Shown: in pieces, positions 9,759-12,392 of the stretch | Numbering within the stretch: position 1 is the first letter of the stretch | Layout: each line of letters starts with the position of its first letter | Assembly: GCA_943331855.1 (NCBI GenBank) | Contig: CALQNE010000081.1 | Span: forward strand, 1-12,392 | Direction: 5' to 3' | From: Bordetella parapertussis | Lineage (GTDB): Bacteria; Pseudomonadota; Gammaproteobacteria; Burkholderiales; Burkholderiaceae_B | DNA: 12,392 nt | Program-made: the position numbers and the translations under genes | Notes under the pieces: model-generated | Seen by the model: the letters and a program-made list of their open reading frames with translations, nothing else | Databases searched by the model: none | What the model was told of the DNA's origin: nothing

Positions 9759-10256
9759 ATGAAAACACCTGAAAAACCCTGGCATATCGTTCGACAATCC
9801 AAAGTACATGGCAATGGTGTTTTTGCGGCACGCAAAATCCCAGAAGGCACCCGAGTGATTGAGTACGCCGGCGCAACCATTAGCGCAAAAGAGGCAGATC
9901 GTCGTCACCCGACGAATCCCGATGATCCTTTTCATACCTTTTTCTTCTCGCTGAGTTCGGGCAAGGTGATTGACGGAAATGATCAGGGAAACGATGCGCG
10001 TTGGATTAACCATGCCTGCGAGCCCAACTGTGAGAGCTCAGAGGGCAAGGGCGGCAAGCGCGTCTACATCATGGCCAAGCGCGAGATCAAGCGCGGCGAA
10101 GAGTTGAATTATGACTACGGCTTGATCATTGATGATGAAAAGCTAACAAAATCGCTCAAGGCGCAATACGAGTGTCGCTGCGGTGCACCGAGCTGTCGCA
10201 AAACGATGCTGGGTATCCCTGAAAAGAAAGCCAAGAAAAAAGCAAAAAAGACCTAA
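9759..10256 (+). CDS. SET-domain protein-lysine methyltransferase
   Basis: Predicted S-adenosylmethionine-dependent lysine methyltransferase of 165 aa, consisting of little more than the SET fold. Motifs in order are GNGVFA near the N-terminus, WINHACEPNCE (NHxCxPNC type; N84-C91), GEELNYDYG with catalytic Tyr region Y118-D119-Y120, and a post-SET zinc-type cluster CRCGAPSC (C139, C141, C146). With C91 these could hold a zinc ion, as in eukaryotic SET enzymes. The C-terminus is a short lysine/alanine tail (PEKKAKKKAKK). ATG 9759 is preferred to the adjoining TTG at 9756; no Shine-Dalgarno is visible. It is 18 bases after panB and 19 before the DUF3429 gene, so co-transcription is likely. The substrate is unknown; lysine-rich DNA-binding proteins are the obvious candidates. 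Confidence 0.9.
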   Translation: MKTPEKPWHIVRQSKVHGNGVFAARKIPEGTRVIEYAGATISAKEADRRHPTNPDDPFHTFFFSLSSGKVIDGNDQGNDARWINHACEPNCESSEGKGGKRVYIMAKREIKRGEELNYDYGLIIDDEKLTKSLKAQYECRCGAPSCRKTMLGIPEKKAKKKAKKT

Positions 10257-10275
10257 GTCACCTTAGCCAAAAATA

Positions 10276-10728
10276 ATGAGTCAACCTGTACGCACACCTT
10301 TGGCGGCTTTGGTTCCTGGCCTATTGGGGTTGTTACCGTTTTGGGGCTTTGCGTTAGCGACTGTGGTGGATTTGGGCATTGATCCCCTGCTCGCGTTGAT
10401 GGCGTTGATCATGTACGGCGCAATTATTTTGAGCTTTGTCGGGGCGTTATGGTGGGGGATGGCTGTGCATGCCGCGCCAGGTGCCCCCCGCAACACCATG
10501 TTTGTGTGGAGCGTTGTACCTGCGCTTGTGGGCTGGTCTGCTACGCTGACCACGCCAGAAACAGGCTTGCGGATGTTGATGGCGGGGTTGGCTTTTCAGT
10601 GGCTGCTGGACAGCATGCTTAGAAGCAAGATGCCTGACTTAATGCTGGGTTGGGTATTTCGTCTGCGCACAATTCTCACCGGCGGCGCGATCAGCGCGCT
10701 GGCGTTTACCTGGTGGCAGTCGTTGTAA
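10276..10728 (+). CDS. DUF3429 inner-membrane protein
   Basis: Small integral membrane protein of 150 aa with about five hydrophobic helices (near residues 10-31, 37-62, 74-92, 97-114 and 130-147) and short loops. The sequence YGAIILSFVGALWWG in the second helix is typical of the DUF3429 family, whose members are sometimes annotated only as conserved membrane proteins. The molecular function is unknown. No cleavable signal peptide is evident. The ATG at 10276 lacks a clear Shine-Dalgarno, as does the SET gene before it, suggesting translation carried along a shared transcript. Its stop codon touches the ATG of the ferritin-like gene, which argues for coupled production of the two proteins. 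Confidence 0.82.
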   Translation: MSQPVRTPLAALVPGLLGLLPFWGFALATVVDLGIDPLLALMALIMYGAIILSFVGALWWGMAVHAAPGAPRNTMFVWSVVPALVGWSATLTTPETGLRMLMAGLAFQWLLDSMLRSKMPDLMLGWVFRLRTILTGGAISALAFTWWQSL

Positions 10729-11496
10729 ATGGAGCTTAGAGACTCTGCGCTCAAGGCCTTGTGCCAACATACTTGGCAAGCGAAAGCGCAGTGGCTTGAA
10801 CAGTTAAACGCGCAAACAACGCTTGACGCTGAACGCGAATTTTTAACACCAGCAGGTATCCCAGGTCGACCGACGGTTGAAGTCGTACCTCCGGCGCAAT
10901 TGGGATTACGCAGTGTGCACACCCAAGAGGGGCGTGCCATCTTAATTCACGCCTTAGCCCACATCGAATTTAATGCGATCAATCTTGCGTTGGATGTGAT
11001 TTGGCGCTTTGCCAAGATGCCAGCGCAGTTTTATTACGATTGGTTAAGGGTGGCTCAAGAAGAGTGTGAACATTTTCGTTTGCTCGAAGAGCATTTGAAA
11101 ACCTTGGGCTATCAGTACGGTGATTTTTCAGGCCATGATGGTTTGTGGGAGATGGCTGAGCGCACCGAGGGCGACGCGTTGGCCAGACTTGCTCTGGTGC
11201 CGCGAACGCTTGAAGCACGAGGGTTGGATGCGTCTCCGGCGGTGCGCCACAAACTGGCTAGCGGGGGTGATCCAGCGGGTGCAGCCATCATCGATATTAT
11301 TTTGCGCGATGAAATTGGCCATGTTGGGATCGGCAATTATTGGTATCGCTGGTTGTGCGCGCAACGTGGGCTTGACCCGTTGACGACGTATGAAGTGTTG
11401 GCAAAAACCTATCGTGCACCAAAACTCAAAGGGCCCTTCAATATTGAGGCTCGCTTAGCGGCGGGGTTTGATGCAGAAGAGATTGCGCGACTATGA
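10729..11496 (+). CDS. DUF455 ferritin-like di-iron protein
   Basis: Cytoplasmic helical protein of 255 aa in the ferritin-like superfamily (DUF455). The carboxylate-bridged dimetal signature can be read directly: E80 (AHIEFNAINLALD), E112-x-x-H115 (EECEH), E161 (LEARG) and E195-x-x-H198 (DEIGHVGIG), two E...ExxH half-sites spaced as in four-helix di-iron enzymes. This implies an oxidase, hydroxylase or metal-handling role; the reaction is not known. MiaE, a tRNA hydroxylase, has a similar fold, but I see no reason to equate them. Start ATG 10729 follows the DUF3429 stop with no gap. The stop codon lies inside the 3' end of the convergent transporter gene. Family assignment is good; function is open. 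Confidence 0.85.
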   Translation: MELRDSALKALCQHTWQAKAQWLEQLNAQTTLDAEREFLTPAGIPGRPTVEVVPPAQLGLRSVHTQEGRAILIHALAHIEFNAINLALDVIWRFAKMPAQFYYDWLRVAQEECEHFRLLEEHLKTLGYQYGDFSGHDGLWEMAERTEGDALARLALVPRTLEARGLDASPAVRHKLASGGDPAGAAIIDIILRDEIGHVGIGNYWYRWLCAQRGLDPLTTYEVLAKTYRAPKLKGPFNIEARLAAGFDAEEIARL

Positions 11497-12392
11497 CGAC
11501 GTAAAGTCGCCACGTTCCATCAACCAGGACACTGCAAATCCGGCGATCAGGCCCCAAAAAGCCGAGCCAATATTAAAGAGGCTGATATCGGCCACGGTAA
11601 CCAACAAGCTCACCATTGCACCCAACGTAAATTTCCCAGAACCAAACGACGTGACAAAGGCGCTTTGCAACGCGCGCAGCATGGCGAGCCCAGCCAGCAC
11701 CATGATGAACGCTTTTGGCGTTGCCAGAGTCAGGTTGGTAAAGGTTGGTGCGAGGATGCCAAATACTAGAGCAAGGCAACCGAAGGCCAGGCCGCCCGTG
11801 TAGTGACGGGTTTTGTCGCCAGACGAGCTGATCAGGGCATTTGTCGGGCCGGTGAGGCAAGAGCTCACAGCACCGAAGGCTGCGCTGAGTGCGGAGCCAA
11901 TGCCGCAAGCAACCGCAATCATCGTGATGGGGGGCTCATGTCCTGCCGCCTTAAGCACCGCGACGCCTTGCCCATTTTGTACGACTAAAACCGTGATGGT
12001 TAGTGGAATGACAAGCTCTAGCATCGCCGCCCATGACCAGCTTGGTGTTTGTAGGATGGGGCGAGCCGCCCCAAGCGCACCTAAGTCGCCAAGGTCGAGA
12101 CGACCCAGCATTGCGATCACGACTGCACCCACTAACAACGCGGCAATCACTGGTGGCAACCGTCGCCCGAGTGCAGGGATAGCAGAGCATAAGAAAAACA
12201 CAATCACCATGGGGGCGGCGATCGCGGCATCGCGATCGAGCGCGAGTATGACATCTAAGCCAAAGTGAAGAAACACACCTGCGACCATGCCCATGACGAT
12301 CGGCATCGGTAACGCAGACATGATGCGTTTGACGAAACCGCTGAGCCCAAGCAACAGGATCAGTAGACTGGTGGCATAAAACGCGCCAATCA
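11491..12392 (-). CDS. benE: BenE-family benzoate/H+ symporter, 5' end beyond the window
   Basis: Polytopic inner-membrane transporter. The frame stays open to the right window edge: reading leftward from 12390 gives IGAFYATSLLILLLGLSGFV, so the TTG at 12354 is internal and the N-terminal part is missing. About 299 codons of a usual ~390-400 are present, with roughly seven to eight hydrophobic segments. Typical BenE-family segments are LTITVLVVQNGQGVAVLKAAG, SCLTGPTNAL and the C-terminal NIGSAFWGLIAGFAVSWLMER. Members import benzoate with protons, but many in this family have untested substrates and no benzoate-degradation gene is in view, so specificity is an inference. The stop (TAG, 11493-11491) overlaps the last codons of the DUF455 gene on the other strand. 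Confidence 0.85.
   Translation of the reverse strand, partial: IGAFYATSLLILLLGLSGFVKRIMSALPMPIVMGMVAGVFLHFGLDVILALDRDAAIAAPMVIVFFLCSAIPALGRRLPPVIAALLVGAVVIAMLGRLDLGDLGALGAARPILQTPSWSWAAMLELVIPLTITVLVVQNGQGVAVLKAAGHEPPITMIAVACGIGSALSAAFGAVSSCLTGPTNALISSSGDKTRHYTGGLAFGCLALVFGILAPTFTNLTLATPKAFIMVLAGLAMLRALQSAFVTSFGSGKFTLGAMVSLLVTVADISLFNIGSAFWGLIAGFAVSWLMERGDFTSS

Noticed and set aside
10253..10266. Perfect hairpin CTAAG/CTTAG with loop TCAC over the SET gene stop codon
   Set aside because: On the plus strand it is followed by A residues, not T, so it is not a terminator for the SET gene; on the minus strand it precedes a T-run, but no minus-strand gene is present there.
11487..11510. Inverted repeat GCGAC/GTCGC at the DUF455-benE junction as a bidirectional terminator
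   Set aside because: It has a five-pair stem with a fourteen-base loop and no T-run on either strand.
11468..12268. Plus-strand open frames opposite benE
   Set aside because: They are antisense to a well-conserved transporter reading frame and have no recognisable domain or ribosome-binding site.

Overview
The window reads as one chromosomal segment of a proteobacterium, most likely a betaproteobacterium of the order Burkholderiales. The support is indirect: smg lies close to a large topB, the topB product has a lysine/alanine-rich histone H1-like tail, a small SET-domain methyltransferase is present, and DUF3429 and DUF455 proteins are paired. Base composition looks moderate (roughly 50-55% GC by eye) and even along the window. 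I see no insertion sequence, phage gene, tRNA, rRNA or CRISPR array. Coding density is very high and no gap exceeds 90 bases.

Layout. (1) 1-4591, plus strand: leucine catabolism. It holds the 3' part of an isovaleryl-CoA dehydrogenase gene (liuA/ivd), then both subunits of methylcrotonyl-CoA carboxylase (carboxyltransferase beta, biotin-carrying alpha). These convert isovaleryl-CoA to 3-methylcrotonyl-CoA and then to 3-methylglutaconyl-CoA. The hydratase gene liuC, often found between the two carboxylase genes, is absent here. A small hairpin plus T-run just after the alpha-subunit stop may end this transcript. (2) 4678-8855, plus strand: smg (DUF494), a glutamyl-Q tRNA(Asp) synthetase gene 2 bases downstream, and topB, a 908-residue type IA topoisomerase with two Cys4 motifs and an 88-residue basic tail. 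(3) 8919-11496, plus strand: a divergent panB with a TTG start, a SET-domain protein, a five-helix membrane protein (DUF3429) and a ferritin-like di-iron protein (DUF455), all closely packed. (4) 11491-12392, minus strand: the 3' part of a BenE-family transporter gene, convergent with and overlapping the DUF455 gene by 6 bases.

Most of the window is well-known metabolism. The most unusual points are the SET-domain enzyme close to a topoisomerase with a histone-like lysine-rich tail (a possible enzyme-substrate pair), the atypical PanB motif, and the abutting DUF3429-DUF455 pair with a complete predicted di-iron ligand set. I found no clear new defence or mobile system.
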